Assembly (NCBI GenBank): GCA_017521825.1
Contig: JAFXBK010000073.1
Coordinates: 1 to 64,000, forward strand
DNA: 64,000 nt
Direction of reading: 5' to 3'
Origin: Oscillospiraceae bacterium
GTDB lineage: Bacteria; Bacillota; Clostridia; Oscillospirales; Ruminococcaceae
The translations under genes and the position numbers were made by a program. This document shows positions 63,867-64,000 of the stretch, in pieces (the first letter of the stretch is position 1; each line of letters begins with the position of its first letter). Below the pieces are notes generated by a model that made no database searches, was not told the origin of the DNA, and saw only the letters and a list, made by a program, of their open reading frames with translations.

Positions 63867-64000
63867 TTATTTTAAAGGGAAGATATCTTCCGCTTCCTGG
63901 GAAATATCTATAACGGTTTTTCCGGAAAGGCGGGCTTTTGTTGCAAGTTTTAAGGAATTCCCCAAAAGGGAAGGATAGGTTATAACAAAGGAGGAACGCT
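63867..64000 (-). CDS. Unidentified protein, 5' end cut by window edge
   Basis: The last 43 residues are visible, ending SGKTVIDISQEAEDIFPLK before the stop at 63867. Codon use resembles the neighbours and the frame is open to the edge. No family can be named from this fragment. Confidence 0.45.
   Translation of the reverse strand, partial: RSSFVITYPSLLGNSLKLATKARLSGKTVIDISQEAEDIFPLK

Overview
The window is bacterial chromosome around the replication origin of a Gram-positive Bacillota, most likely an uncultured Clostridia (Oscillospirales-like gut lineage). Supporting signs are the order dnaA-dnaN-S4 protein-recF-remB-gyrB-gyrA facing left, rpmH-rnpA-yidD-yidC-jag-mnmE-mnmG-rsmG-noc-parA-parB facing right, strong GGAGG ribosome sites, frequent TTG starts, DUF1292, DUF1653, DUF975 and DUF2975 proteins, and a GGGtGRT/NifU-like pair. 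No rRNA, tRNA, CRISPR array or prophage was found. The species is inferred only loosely.

Layout. 1-3.0 kb: GGGtGRT/NifU-like pair and a zinc-ribbon coiled-coil protein. 3.1-8.1 kb: secA, trmL, a TtcA-like thiolase and a P-loop kinase. 8.7-20 kb: small accessory genes (GIY-YIG, two GNATs, 3D-domain protein, Cys-rich protein, papain-like protein, M50 protease, phosphoesterase, TcdA, DUF1292 pair, cyclophilin-like protein) and a probable 6S RNA, separated by dense repeats. 20-31 kb: hemW, dusB, M23 lipoprotein, polA, pth, mfd. 31.8 kb: an isolated, well-signalled 61-residue small protein. 33-44.3 kb: gyrA, gyrB, remB, recF, S4 protein, dnaN and dnaA on the minus strand. 44.3-45.2 kb: oriC-type region with DnaA boxes. 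45.2-61.5 kb: the rightward replication, translation and segregation cluster, two parS sites, serS and guaB. 61.9-64 kb: two DUF975 paralogues and a truncated gene.

The distinctive feature is the intergenic DNA. Nearly every gap carries composite palindromes (family A: an outer 18-22 bp palindrome, a GTGGC/GTGTC joint, a variable inner hairpin, then GACGGAGGGAT). In two places a pair of these in inverted orientation exactly frames a DUF559 PD-(D/E)XK-type endonuclease gene, and the inner end of the repeat supplies that gene's ribosome site. This looks like an autonomous/non-autonomous mobile palindrome system comparable to REPIN/RAYT but built on a DUF559 nuclease. Other families occur with it: a ~220 bp element with a covarying stem (family B, 5 copies), two smaller elements inserted inside family A palindrome arms or tips (families C and D), and GTAGGG-bounded hairpins with covarying arms (family E).

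Genes work as expected for an origin region: replication start (DnaA, DnaN), topology (GyrAB), repair (RecF, PolA, Mfd), segregation (ParA, ParB, Noc, parS), tRNA modification (MnmE, MnmG, TrmL, TtcA-like, TcdA, DusB), membrane insertion and secretion (SecA, YidC, YidD, Jag) and GMP synthesis (GuaB).
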